A DNA stretch of 64,000 bases from Spirosoma aureum (GTDB lineage: Bacteria; Bacteroidota; Bacteroidia; Cytophagales; Spirosomataceae), in NCBI RefSeq assembly GCF_011604685.1, contig NZ_CP050063.1, positions 1,014,501 through 1,078,500 of the forward strand, in the 5' to 3' direction. Numbering within the stretch: the first letter of the stretch is position 1; every line of letters begins with the position of its first letter. Below, in pieces: positions 27,653-36,634 of this stretch. The position numbers and the translations under genes are program-made. The notes beneath the pieces are model-generated. The model was not told the origin of the DNA. It ran no database searches and saw only the letters and a program-made list of their open reading frames with translations.

Positions 27653-29131
27653 TTATCGAGCAATAACTTTCACTGGTTTGCCCCGTGCAATACGGTCGTC
27701 GGCTTTTTGGCCGTTCAGCACGCCCAGTTCTTCTACACGGCTGGCGGGCATTCCTAACCCAATCATTACCTCGCGGAAAGAACCATCCCGAGGGGCCGTC
27801 TTGATTTGTATGCGCTCTGGTTTGCGATTGAGTTTGTCGGGGTCGGTCAGGGATTGAAAATTCCCGGCTACCTGCTTGAATGTACCGAAGGCATTCGTGA
27901 AATCGGCAGCACTCGACAGCCCATGCAGGGCATATATCGCATTGTTGTACTGAATCAGCCAGGTGCCAATCTGGAGCGCCGTTTTAGGGTCCTGTGCCTG
28001 TTGCGGCTGACCTTGTTGCTGTTGGGTCTGTTGCCGCGAAATCAGCACATAGGCTGGATTGCCGTTAATGGTGGTTTTGGTGGATTCCAATACGTTCAGA
28101 CTCAGTTCTTTTACCAGATTTTGAGAAGCTTCATCCAGCGAATTACCTTTCGCCAGCATTAAAATCATCGCTGATTTGCCATCCTTGTCGGCCATCTGAA
28201 ACTGACTGGGTGAGTTCTGAGACTGCCAGCCACGCGGCACCGGAAACTGAAACCGCAGCTCTGGGTGGTAGAACTGGCCGTTTTCTACAAACCCCTGTTT
28301 GGGATCTTCTCCATACGTAATACCATCGATTAGCCGCAGATACGTGTCACCTTCTACCCGATAAGAAGCGGGATGCTGCGCCTGGTAGTCTTTGGCCAGT
28401 TCATGAACCCGGCTGAATCGATTGCCTGGGTCGGGGTGGGTAGACATAAACTGCGGCACTGCTTGCCCGGAGTTTTCGGAGATGCGTTTGAGTGTGCCAA
28501 AAAAATCAGCCATTTGATGAGCATCATAGCCAATTTTACTGGAGTACTCCACGCCCAGTTTGTCTGATTCTGATTCATGGTCGCGGCTGTATTTCAGCGA
28601 TAAAAGACCCAGTCCCTGCTGCAATGCTTCAATATTCTGCCCAACCACCTGAGGGGCTAAAACGGCCCCGCCAATCAGGGCTATCGTGCTTAGTAACTGA
28701 CTTTTCTGCGAACGGGCTGCGTGTTTGGCGGTAATATGACCAATTTCATGCCCTAACACACCCGCAAATTCGGCTTCATTGTTGAAGTGCGCCAGAATGC
28801 CACGCGTGAAATACACGTAACCACCCGGCACCGCAAAGGCATTAACGACCGGCGAGTCGACAATAAAGAACTGGTAAGGCAACTCGGGTCGGTGCGAAAC
28901 GTTCGCCATTGCCTTGCCTTTCTCGTTCATGAAAGCCTGAATTTTTTTGTCTTCATATAGCCCCATCGTAGCGACGACCGAAGGGTGCGATTCCTTGCCG
29001 ATTGCCAGTTCCTGTTCGGTTGACATCAGGCTCAATTCCCGCTTACCGGTAACCGGATTACGGGCACATGCTGATGCAATGAATAAGGCAATAAAAGCAA
29101 GAGATCGGTAGCAAAATGTGTACGTTTTCAT
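27653..29131 (-). CDS. M48-family metalloprotease, lipoprotein
   Basis: About 492 residues from MKTYTF; a start 11 codons upstream is less likely. The signal ends in a lipobox (ASAC about residue 21). The zinc motif HEIGH is at about 128-132, with the third ligand in SRDHESESDKLG near 190. The C-terminal third carries a Gln-rich stretch (QQTQQQQGQPQQAQ) and a small domain that may bind peptidoglycan or substrate. Family members such as BepA/LoiP act in outer-membrane protein quality control in the periplasm. It is transcribed alone; a putative operator palindrome lies about 220 bases upstream. Confidence 0.85.
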   Translation of the reverse strand: MKTYTFCYRSLAFIALFIASACARNPVTGKRELSLMSTEQELAIGKESHPSVVATMGLYEDKKIQAFMNEKGKAMANVSHRPELPYQFFIVDSPVVNAFAVPGGYVYFTRGILAHFNNEAEFAGVLGHEIGHITAKHAARSQKSQLLSTIALIGGAVLAPQVVGQNIEALQQGLGLLSLKYSRDHESESDKLGVEYSSKIGYDAHQMADFFGTLKRISENSGQAVPQFMSTHPDPGNRFSRVHELAKDYQAQHPASYRVEGDTYLRLIDGITYGEDPKQGFVENGQFYHPELRFQFPVPRGWQSQNSPSQFQMADKDGKSAMILMLAKGNSLDEASQNLVKELSLNVLESTKTTINGNPAYVLISRQQTQQQQGQPQQAQDPKTALQIGTWLIQYNNAIYALHGLSSAADFTNAFGTFKQVAGNFQSLTDPDKLNRKPERIQIKTAPRDGSFREVMIGLGMPASRVEELGVLNGQKADDRIARGKPVKVIAR

Positions 29132-29214
29132 GATCGTGTAGGAATAACGGATTGGTAGATTCACGCCGTTGGGTATTGATCGACATGACTGTATTTTGTG
29201 GGCGCTTTGCAGTA

Positions 29215-29271
29215 AGACATCCTGGAGATTTCAGGCAAAGAGCGAAAGCCGCCCAAATCTCCAGGATGTCT
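29215..29271. repeat. 17-bp perfect inverted repeat
   Basis: AGACATCCTGGAGATTT (29215-29231) is exactly repeated in inverted form at 29255-29271, with a 23-base centre. It lies 84 bases upstream of the M48 start, in the promoter zone. It could be a terminator-like or mobile palindromic element, or a cruciform-forming site. No other copy was seen here. Confidence 0.6.
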
Positions 29272-29349
29272 ACCAGTTAGAGATCGCAATCAGGATCACC
29301 GCTAAAAAGCTGTAATTCATAGATTTCAGATCAAAACGCTCAACCCTAT

Positions 29350-29369
29350 AACACGGACCGGTCCGTGTT
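29350..29369. promoter_or_regulatory. 20-base perfect palindrome, TetR-operator-like
   Basis: AACACGGACC followed directly by GGTCCGTGTT. The core ACGGACCGGTCCGT has the shape of operators of TetR-family repressors as generally described. No TetR gene is in the window. Confidence 0.4.
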
Positions 29370-29694
29370 TTGTTTAATGGGATTTTAATAAGAATCCTAC
29401 AACGGGTTCGCTACGCCTTCAATAAAAGTCAGGGCAATTTTCCTGAATTTCCGCTCGCATGGGCGGTCATGAGGGTTTCATACTGACGGGCGGGCAAATT
29501 GGCCCGTGTTTAGCGTCTGCTAAAACCTGAATTTTACGGGGGTGAAAATTTGAGCCAGTGGTAATTGCTGTGCTTGGCACGAGCACCTTCAACGGTACTT
29601 CCAGTCGTTTCCTGACAGGCACCACTGGATACCAGAAAAAAGTAGACGTATACAGGATGATCAGTACAATAACTCAACCGACAGGAGTTAAACA

Positions 29695-30630
29695 CTAGTT
29701 TTCTTCAGGGAACTCCAACTCCTTGGCTGCAAACGCTACCGCAATTTTTGCCCCAGTTGCAGCATTGTTTTTTATCAGAGCAATATTCGCCTGCAGGCTT
29801 TCACCTTGTGTATGCCTGGCAATGTATTTCAGCAGGAATGGTGTGATATTTTTACCCTTAATCTGTTGGGCATCGGCAGCCTCTAAAGCCTGCTGTATAT
29901 GAACTTCGATCTCATCTTTAGGCACCTGCTGGTGAGCAGGCACAGGATTCGCAATCAGTACTGACCCTTCCAGACCCATTCCCCATTTAGTTTTGAGCAG
30001 GGCAGCAATCTGTTCTGGTGTATCCAGGCGAAGGGGGGAGGCAAAATTGCTTTGGTTGCTGTAAAAACCGGGCAGCTCGTCCTGACCAATGGTTACCACG
30101 GGAATGCCTTTGGTTTCCAGATACTCCAGTGTGAGTCCAATATCCAAAATACTTTTAATGCCAGCAGAAACCACCGCCACCGATGTGTGCCCCATTTCGG
30201 TCAGGTCGGCCGATATATCCATGCTATGCTCGGCTCCCCGGTGCACGCCACCGATACCCCCGGTAACGAATAAGTTGATGCCCGCCATAGCGGCAATACG
30301 CATGGTAGCGGCCACCGTAGTAGCCCCATACAAATTCTGGCTAAGCACATAGGGCATATCACGCAGGCTAACTTTCCACACGTTTTTTTCCTGGCCAAAA
30401 TAGCTAAGCTGATCTGTACGTAAGCCCACCCGGCACTTGCCGTTAAATATGGCAATCGTTGCAGGTATAGCCCCGTTTGCCCGTACTGTTTCTTCAACCT
30501 GAATGGCGGTTTCCACGTTTTGCGGCCAGGGCATTCCATGAGAGATGATCGTTGATTCCAGAGCAACTACCGGTTTGCCACTGGCAATGGCCTCTTGTAC
30601 TTCAGGTTGTATCGCTAAATAGTTTTTCAT
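29695..30630 (-). CDS. psuG: pseudouridine-5'-phosphate glycosidase
   Basis: About 311 residues, the usual PsuG length, starting at MKNYLAIQ; a start 9 codons upstream adds an unrelated tail. The enzyme splits pseudouridine 5'-phosphate into uracil and ribose 5-phosphate. The opening GKPVVALESTIISHGMPWP, the FVTGGIGGVHRGAEHSMDISADL segment, and the late IANPVPAHQQVPKDEIE are diagnostic. It is co-directional with psuK, 48 bases downstream of it, so together they salvage pseudouridine from RNA turnover. No dedicated transporter is adjacent. Confidence 0.93.
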   Translation of the reverse strand: MKNYLAIQPEVQEAIASGKPVVALESTIISHGMPWPQNVETAIQVEETVRANGAIPATIAIFNGKCRVGLRTDQLSYFGQEKNVWKVSLRDMPYVLSQNLYGATTVAATMRIAAMAGINLFVTGGIGGVHRGAEHSMDISADLTEMGHTSVAVVSAGIKSILDIGLTLEYLETKGIPVVTIGQDELPGFYSNQSNFASPLRLDTPEQIAALLKTKWGMGLEGSVLIANPVPAHQQVPKDEIEVHIQQALEAADAQQIKGKNITPFLLKYIARHTQGESLQANIALIKNNAATGAKIAVAFAAKELEFPEEN

Positions 30631-30678
30631 CCTATGGGTTATCGACAAAAAATGCATTCATGCGTTGTTCGCGGTGGC

Positions 30679-31614
30679 TTACAGGGAATAATACTCCTGT
30701 GCTTTTTCAATTAATTTCTCCCGGGTTAAATGCGTAGCAATCGCGCCCTCTACCCGTAAAATTTCGCCAGCCAGCGTGTGGGCTAACTTAAGGCATCCTT
30801 CATCGGAATAACCCAAGTATTTGCCTAAGACAAAACCACTTAGTGCTCCATCACCGGCACCGGTGCAATCGATTATATCAACGGCCAGCGTATGCAATTG
30901 GGTAGCGTTATCGTTTGTGTATAATACAGAACCTTCAGCCCCTTTGTGGAGCCAGATTGCCTGGATACCCTGGTCAGTTAATTCCTGAATCTGCTGCTCG
31001 GTGGTAACCGCATCAGCACTACAAAGAACTGGTAATTCATCTTCGTTCGGCGTTAGCAGGAATACTCCTTTCAGGGTCACCTGCAACAACTTTTTGGCTG
31101 GCGGAACCGATACCGGTTCAATAATCAGAGGTACACCTGACCTATTACTAAAATCAACCAGCCATTGCAGTGATTGGACGGACAGATTGGTGTCGGCCAA
31201 TAAATAACAGGCTGAACCCAGTAGGTCAGTCTGTTTTTCTAAATAGTCAGGTGTTAGCAAATGATCACTACTATTGGCAAGAAGTGCGGTATATAGCGAA
31301 CCATCGTGATTGATAATACCAGTATATTTTCCAGTAGAACCAGCATCGGCAAACAGGCTACTGCTTAAGCGTATACCGGCACTACTACAACTATTTTTCA
31401 GCCAATTACCGGCTGAGTCATCACCGAACACACTAATTAATTCGACCGGTACGTCTAATAAAGCTAACTGATGAGCCAGGTTTCGACTTACTCCACCTGC
31501 CTTTTGCAGAACGCTAGCCATGTTCGTGGTAGCGGGTAATATGGGCTCATTCACATAATATAATTCATCCACAAAAGCCCCACCAATGCACACAACCGGT
31601 TTTGTCATTTTCAC
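30679..31614 (-). CDS. psuK: pseudouridine kinase (PfkB family)
   Basis: 311 residues of the ribokinase fold: early GGAFVDELYY, the sugar-binding region GGVSRNLAHQLALL, and the C-terminal PfkB signature DCTGAGDGALSGFVLGK containing the catalytic Asp. It phosphorylates pseudouridine for PsuG, encoded next in the same direction. The pairing with psuG makes the specific name likely; on sequence alone it could be any PfkB sugar kinase. Confidence 0.88.
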   Translation of the reverse strand: MKMTKPVVCIGGAFVDELYYVNEPILPATTNMASVLQKAGGVSRNLAHQLALLDVPVELISVFGDDSAGNWLKNSCSSAGIRLSSSLFADAGSTGKYTGIINHDGSLYTALLANSSDHLLTPDYLEKQTDLLGSACYLLADTNLSVQSLQWLVDFSNRSGVPLIIEPVSVPPAKKLLQVTLKGVFLLTPNEDELPVLCSADAVTTEQQIQELTDQGIQAIWLHKGAEGSVLYTNDNATQLHTLAVDIIDCTGAGDGALSGFVLGKYLGYSDEGCLKLAHTLAGEILRVEGAIATHLTREKLIEKAQEYYSL

Positions 31615-31812
31615 CTACAATTAGTCGTCACGTCACAACTGCGCCTGGCAGGAGGTACTTCTTACTGTCGAAAGTATTAAATTATTCAGGTTATGCATCC
31701 TGGCCAGTACGAATCTGCTGATATCTGAGTGAGAGCAACCAGAAGATAGTTCATTATATAGGACTCGTCGACCAAAATTTATTGAGTCTGTGGATGATCA
31801 ATCGAATAGCAT

Positions 31813-32181
31813 TTAAGACTCCTTATCGTGCTGTGAAGTGCTGGATTTAAAGCTATTAAAAGGACTTATTCCGAGCTCGGCTCTAACCGCATCGATCCGC
31901 CGTCGCGATACGGGTAAGCGATGCCCCGTACGCAAAAGTACCTGAGCTACTCGAGAAACTTCCTGCTCAAAACCAACGACATAGCGAGGATTAATCAGCG
32001 CTGATTTATGAATCCGGATAAACGATGGGAGTTGTTCGTCAAACCATTTCAGGGTTTGGGTCGCTAAGTACGTGGGGCGATTTGAAAAATAAATTCGGGC
32101 ATAATTACGATCTCCCTGAATCCATACTATTGATTCAAGGGCAATGGGATTTTCTAATCCGGCTACGTTGAGAGTAGTCAT
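31813..32181 (-). CDS. stand-alone LytTR DNA-binding protein
   Basis: 122 residues that consist almost entirely of a LytTR domain (about 10-105): ESIVWIQGDRNYARIYFSNR, LATQTLKWFDEQLPSFIRIHKSALINPRYVVGF, LPVSRRRIDAVRAEL. No receiver domain, no membrane segment. It is the second LytTR-only protein in the window and lies between psuK and the FtsX permease operon, on the same strand but behind a very strong terminator hairpin, so it has its own promoter. Confidence 0.82.
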   Translation of the reverse strand: MTTLNVAGLENPIALESIVWIQGDRNYARIYFSNRPTYLATQTLKWFDEQLPSFIRIHKSALINPRYVVGFEQEVSRVAQVLLRTGHRLPVSRRRIDAVRAELGISPFNSFKSSTSQHDKES

Positions 32182-32307
32182 GAATAAACATCGATGGTGC
32201 GGTATAGGCTCTGCGCATAGCTGATTTATAATTAAAAGATATACGTGGCTCAGCCGAAGCTGGATTGTTGACTAGTCTGAAGGTGGAGTTGGTTAACTTA
32301 TTTAGCT

Positions 32308-32363
32308 AAATTGTGAAGGGTCGTTTTTTGCTTGAACAGGCAAAAAACGACCCTTCACAATTT
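32308..32363. terminator. 24-bp perfect terminator hairpin
   Basis: AAATTGTGAAGGGTCGTTTTTTGC-type arm at 32308-32331 is exactly complementary to 32340-32363, with an 8-base loop. It sits 28 bases after the FtsX permease stop (minus strand) and has T-rich runs on both sides of the stem, so it works in either direction. Confidence 0.85.
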
Positions 32364-32390
32364 GACTTTTGAGTTGCAGTCACTTACTGA

Positions 32391-35039
32391 CTATTCCGTT
32401 CGTAACGTCTTTATGGGGTTCATCAGCGCGGCTTTCACACTTCGGAAACCGACAGTAAGTAAGGCGACAATTAACGTGATGAGAATCGCCAAGATAAAAA
32501 TGCCGGCACCGAGCTCAACTCGATACACAAAATTATTCAGCCACTTGTCCATAATCCACCATGCCAACGGAGCCGCCAGCATAAAGGCAACCAGTAACAG
32601 ACGGAAAAATTCTTTCCCGAATAGCCAAAGGATACTGGCAGCACTCGCGCCCAATACCTTACGTACGCCAATTTCCTTCGTTTTCTGAGCCGCCATGAAC
32701 GACACTAATCCGTATAGACCCAGACAACCCACAAAAATCGCGATGGCGGCAAACGCCTGAATGAGCTGAAGCAGCATGTTGTCCAGCTTATAGAACCGCT
32801 CAATGTCCTCGTCCAGAAAACGGTATGTAAAAATGGAAGACGGATACATTGCTTTCCAGGCTTTTTCAAAAGCAGATAGAGTTGGCCCCAGATTAGCCGG
32901 ATTCACTTTTACCCCGCAACTGTTGTAAACCTCGCCCCAGGTCGTCAGGCAAAGGGGCTCAATGGCGACACGAAAGGACTTGAAATGGAAATCTTTTATG
33001 ACCCCGACTATGGTCCCGGATCGACCATTGATCGTAGCCGATTTGCCGACCACATCCTGTAAAGAGGCTAAACCAAGGGATTTTACGGCCGTTTCATTGA
33101 GCAGGTACTCCCGGATCGTATCCGACGGATTCAGGTTACGACCGGCCAGAATGGGTATTTTAAACGTAGGAATATACTGATGATCTGCCGATTTAATGGA
33201 AATGTTGAAGGCTTCTGCTTTCGGGCGGGAATCAAACCGAAACGAGGTACTTCCCAGGAATTCAGTTGCGGGAGGGGTATCAAAAAATGTTACATTTTCG
33301 ACACCGGACATTTCCGACAGCTGTGTCCCTAACGTATTGATTTTTGACTTTTTATTATCGGGTACCGGCAGAATGACGATCGCATCTTTCCGGAAACCCA
33401 TGTCGGCCTGTTGTGAATAGCGTAACTGATTGGTAATGATCAGTGTGCCAATAATAAGCAGTTGCGAAATGGCAAATTGGGTTACAACCAACCCCTTTCG
33501 CAACGAAAAGCTTCCCACCGCCTGTTGGGAAAGTTTACCTTTCAGCGCCAGTACAGGCTGAAAACGAGCCAGGATCAGACCGGGATAAGCGCCTGAACAG
33601 AAAATCACGACCAGCAGTAGGAAAAGTAAAAAGGCAAGTAAATACGTATCTGTTAATGGATTGAGCGAAAGCTCAATATCAAACCATTGATTGACAAAAG
33701 GCAAGGCCACATACGCCAACCCGAAAGCGATAAGTAGGGCCGATCCTGCAATGAGAGCCGTTTCGGTAATAAACTGCCAGAAAATCGCCCCCCGCTGGCT
33801 GCCCAATGCTTTTCGAACTCCGATTTCCCGGGAGCGCCCCAGCGCCTGAGCTGTCGCCAGATTAATAAAATTGACACAGGCCGTGACGACCAGGAAAAAA
33901 CCGATCAGGGCAAAGGTCCAGAGATTTTTTTTCTCGGTATATCCCCGCAGTTTTGGATTAAAATGGACATCGGAAAGCGGCTGTAATTTAAATTGAAACT
34001 GCTTCGCCATTTCTTTGTCATAGTATTTATTTGTAATCGCCGTAAGAATCCTTGAATCGACCGTAGCCGCCGATATACCCGGTTTGAGTCGGATAAAACA
34101 CTGCATTTCTTTATTGAAACCTAACCACCAGTCTTTTTCGACTATCCAGGGGCTGTGTTCCTGCAAATTGCTGAAGGGAATATAGATTTCCGTATGAAAA
34201 TCAGTGTTGGGTGGAAGGTTCTGAAGAATGCCCGTAATTCTGACCGATAGGGAACTATCCACCCGTAGAAGCTTGCCGATAGGATCCTGGGTTCCAAAGT
34301 ATTTTTTTGCGATTCGGTCGGTGATCAGGGCCGTATTACGTTCCTGCAAGGACATTTGCGGATTGCCCTGGATCAGTGGAAAATTGAAAATGCGAAGAAA
34401 ATCAGGATCGGCAAACGCAATATCTTCCTCAAACTTTTTCTCCGGTGATACGGCAACCACGCGTTTTTTAAAGAAGGCGATTCGTCCGACTTCATCCGCG
34501 ACACTATAGCCACTTCTGAAGGCTTCTCCCATCGGGTTGGGAACGCCCGTGCTGTAGGTCACTTTTTCTGTATGAAGCTCTGTATAAATACGATAGATCC
34601 GATCTTTGTTAGCATGGAACGAATCAAAACTCAGATGGTATTTGACCAATGTGAAAATAAGAATAGTACAGGCAATCCCAAGGCTTAGGCTCACCACATT
34701 GATGACCGTGTATGATTTGTGCCGATTCAGTTTTCTCGAAGCGATTTTAACATAATTGCCTAGCATAGCCATTGGGTTTGGTGGTGAATAATCACTCGGT
34801 TTTGTGTATAAATAGGCTGATTTGGCTTGTTTACGCCAAAGCCGGGGATGTAACAGCAACAGCATTTCCAGCACATACAATAGCCGGGCTTTTGTGTATC
34901 CATACCGCTGACCCCGCTTTTGAAATAATTCATACAGATCACCCAAAATTTCTTCCCGAATATGAGGAGCCGTAATTCGTGCCAGCAGCCGCTCGGCCCA
35001 GCCCGGGGGATCCTGATGTGTTTTATTTTTTCGATTCAT
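32391..35039 (-). CDS. FtsX-type ABC transporter permease with prefix domain
   Basis: 882 residues. Residues about 12-75 form a soluble prefix domain (WAERLLARITAPHIREEILGDL), seen in a Bacteroidota family of permeases. After that come a membrane segment near 100, a MacB-like periplasmic domain (120-340), two FtsX permease domains each with three helices (about 375-490 and 760-875) and a second periplasmic domain between them. The repeated EIGVRKALGS and EIGVRKVLGA motifs are the coupling helices. It lacks its own ATPase. Its start overlaps the stop of the PadR gene by 4 bases, so the two are translationally coupled; the cargo is unknown. Confidence 0.87.
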   Translation of the reverse strand: MNRKNKTHQDPPGWAERLLARITAPHIREEILGDLYELFQKRGQRYGYTKARLLYVLEMLLLLHPRLWRKQAKSAYLYTKPSDYSPPNPMAMLGNYVKIASRKLNRHKSYTVINVVSLSLGIACTILIFTLVKYHLSFDSFHANKDRIYRIYTELHTEKVTYSTGVPNPMGEAFRSGYSVADEVGRIAFFKKRVVAVSPEKKFEEDIAFADPDFLRIFNFPLIQGNPQMSLQERNTALITDRIAKKYFGTQDPIGKLLRVDSSLSVRITGILQNLPPNTDFHTEIYIPFSNLQEHSPWIVEKDWWLGFNKEMQCFIRLKPGISAATVDSRILTAITNKYYDKEMAKQFQFKLQPLSDVHFNPKLRGYTEKKNLWTFALIGFFLVVTACVNFINLATAQALGRSREIGVRKALGSQRGAIFWQFITETALIAGSALLIAFGLAYVALPFVNQWFDIELSLNPLTDTYLLAFLLFLLLVVIFCSGAYPGLILARFQPVLALKGKLSQQAVGSFSLRKGLVVTQFAISQLLIIGTLIITNQLRYSQQADMGFRKDAIVILPVPDNKKSKINTLGTQLSEMSGVENVTFFDTPPATEFLGSTSFRFDSRPKAEAFNISIKSADHQYIPTFKIPILAGRNLNPSDTIREYLLNETAVKSLGLASLQDVVGKSATINGRSGTIVGVIKDFHFKSFRVAIEPLCLTTWGEVYNSCGVKVNPANLGPTLSAFEKAWKAMYPSSIFTYRFLDEDIERFYKLDNMLLQLIQAFAAIAIFVGCLGLYGLVSFMAAQKTKEIGVRKVLGASAASILWLFGKEFFRLLLVAFMLAAPLAWWIMDKWLNNFVYRVELGAGIFILAILITLIVALLTVGFRSVKAALMNPIKTLRTE

Positions 35040-35371
35040 GTAAGATGATCAAAAGCGTTTTTGGGAATACCTTCCCACAACTCATTCCGGATATGTCGCG
35101 CTTCCCGCAGGGATTGTTCACCCGCTAGAGTTACCGTAAACAGACGTTTGCGTCGTCCACCTCGTTCGGGCGTCGCTTCGCCAAAGCGGGAAATAACCAG
35201 GCCTTTTTCTTCTAATCGTTGCATGGTTCGGTGAACGGCTCCTAAGCTTATGGGCCGCTCTAACCGTTGACTTAGGTTTTCCACAACGACTACACTGTAG
35301 GCATCATCGTAGCGTAAAGCAATCGTTAGTAGAACGATCTCTTCGAACTCGCCTAATTGGGTGCCTTTCAT
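35036..35371 (-). CDS. PadR-family transcriptional regulator
   Basis: 111 residues forming a winged helix-turn-helix of the PadR type: LGEFEEIVLLTIALRYDDAYSVVVVENL near the start, GAVHRTMQRLEEKGLVISRF as the recognition and wing region, then RRKRLFTVTLAGEQSLRE. It should act as a dimeric repressor. It is translationally coupled to the downstream permease gene, a pairing usual for these permeases. A perfect 17-bp palindrome lies 119 bases upstream of its start and is the best candidate operator. Confidence 0.88.
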   Translation of the reverse strand: MKGTQLGEFEEIVLLTIALRYDDAYSVVVVENLSQRLERPISLGAVHRTMQRLEEKGLVISRFGEATPERGGRRKRLFTVTLAGEQSLREARHIRNELWEGIPKNAFDHLT

Positions 35372-35489
35372 AAGTTAGTATTACCACTTGAGGAAGTAAA
35401 GTTTTTCTTTCTCTTTTGCATAGCAAATCAGAGGCCAACAACTCTTATAGGCTTTAAGCGCCAAAAAAGGCCCATTTCCTGCTTCTTTG

Positions 35490-35527
35490 GGACAGTTTAC
35501 CGTCCGAAAACGGACGGTAAACTGTCC
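35490..35527. promoter_or_regulatory. 17-bp perfect palindrome upstream of the PadR gene
   Basis: GGACAGTTTACCGTCCG (35490-35506), loop AAAA, and CGGACGGTAAACTGTCC (35511-35527) form a perfect hairpin. It lies 119 bases before the PadR start and 282 bases before the divergent plus gene. It could be an operator or an RNA hairpin; a second imperfect echo, TCCAGATCTGGA, directly follows. Confidence 0.55.
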
Positions 35528-35788
35528 AGATCTGGACGGCTTTTGGTCGTTATTCTAATTCCGTCAATGATGCGCCTAAAACATGAATAGGATGATATGT
35601 CTGCTAATTTGATGAATATATAATTCCTTAACTTACGTGTCTCGGAAAATACCCGTCCGTTGCTGTTGGAACAACCTTGATTGAGGCTCGTTGCGTAAGT
35701 TGGCTATCTTTATTCGTGACAGGCAAACAACCTTGTCAACTGCGGGTTTATTGACTTATGCCAAAGCCCATGGCTTCATGGCTACCAA

Positions 35789-35816
35789 TTGAGGACCAAG
35801 AAAATCGTTATATTTG
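35789..35816 (+). promoter_or_regulatory. promoter: TTG and TATATTTG boxes
   Basis: TTG at 35789-35791 and TATATTTG at 35809-35816 (17-base spacing) fit the Bacteroidota sigma-A promoter. The -7 box ends 23 bases before the ATG at 35840. Confidence 0.55.
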
Positions 35817-35839
35817 TTTCTCGTGTAAGCGCATAAGCA

Positions 35840-36208
35840 ATGCCGATCAGTCAGCCCCTTGATATTGAACAGGCCAGAAACCTACTCCTTTTCCTATCGA
35901 TTGATGGAGCAGTGGGCGTGACTTACACTGAGCAAGTGTATTATGCCCAATTTACCAAAGCGTTAAAAGACATTCGGGCGGCAACGCTTGATTTGCAACA
36001 ATCGGCAGAAATCATAGTCGCAGTTATCAACCAGGGGTGTAAACTGGCCAAATCAACCGAATGGATTAACCGGGAACTGCTCTTTGAGGCCCAGGCTGTA
36101 TGTCTCAACATGCGTAATGAGTTAATGCTATCGGCTGTCCGGCACGCTCATGGTAGTGATATAGCGTTGGACTTGTATAATGAACGCTTAAGTCGTTATG
36201 ACTTTTGA
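35840..36208 (+). CDS. hypothetical protein
   Basis: 122 residues, all-alpha in appearance, no signal peptide. Leu- and Ala-rich amphipathic stretches (LDIEQARNLLLFLSIDGA, LLFEAQAVCLNMRNELM) and a final ALDLYNERLSRYDF. No family recognised. It has its own promoter and is convergent with the CxxC trio, 73 bases away. Confidence 0.5.
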   Translation: MPISQPLDIEQARNLLLFLSIDGAVGVTYTEQVYYAQFTKALKDIRAATLDLQQSAEIIVAVINQGCKLAKSTEWINRELLFEAQAVCLNMRNELMLSAVRHAHGSDIALDLYNERLSRYDF

Positions 36209-36281
36209 TCAGCAGAAGTTGCTTAACGGCAAGAAGTAAGCAATGCATCTTCATTATATGTCAGCATATACTAACAGAAAC

Positions 36282-36626
36282 TCAGCTAGCTTGCGTAAAG
36301 CCGTTTTCAGCCAGAAATTCGTTCAATTCGATCAAGGTTAACGAGCCGGATAACAGATCGGCCAGGTCCAGGACCTCGTCGGGGTAGAATTGGAATGCCT
36401 GACCGTCCATACCTGGAGGGCAGAGCCAAATGGAGACCGCTGGCGACGAGGTTTGTGAATGCTCGATGCCTGCTGCCAGCCGGGCAATTTTTCGGTCAAA
36501 CTGCCGTAGCATCTCTGTTTCCAGCGCGCATTGGATCTCCCCAAAATACAGCCTGAACTGGCCTTCGTAGGGACAGTAATGCACGCACCCGTAACAACTG
36601 GCATAGAGTGGTTCGTTAGTGGGCAT
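36282..36626 (-). CDS. CxxC family protein, third of a tandem trio
   Basis: 114 residues, soluble. Cysteines occur in CYGCVHYCPYEG near the N-terminus, followed by the aligned segment FRLYFGEIQCALETEMLRQF. The trio members share the pattern C-x2-C-(x3-6)-hydrophobic-x-F-x7-10-L-T/E-x-D/E-x-L, which resembles the Bacteroidota family I remember as DUF6686. Function unknown; the cysteines suggest metal or iron-sulfur binding. It is last in a three-gene operon with 8 bases after the second member. Confidence 0.6.
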   Translation of the reverse strand: MPTNEPLYASCYGCVHYCPYEGQFRLYFGEIQCALETEMLRQFDRKIARLAAGIEHSQTSSPAVSIWLCPPGMDGQAFQFYPDEVLDLADLLSGSLTLIELNEFLAENGFTQAS

Positions 36627-36634
36627 GCAACTTG

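Larger units (their letters stand above)
29132..29694. other. gene-free gap with two palindromes
   Basis: About 560 bases without a convincing frame, between the psuG stop and the M48 start. It contains a 17-bp perfect inverted repeat at 29215-29271 and a 20-base perfect palindrome at 29350-29369. The part from 29400 to 29690 shows nothing I can identify. Confidence 0.6.
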
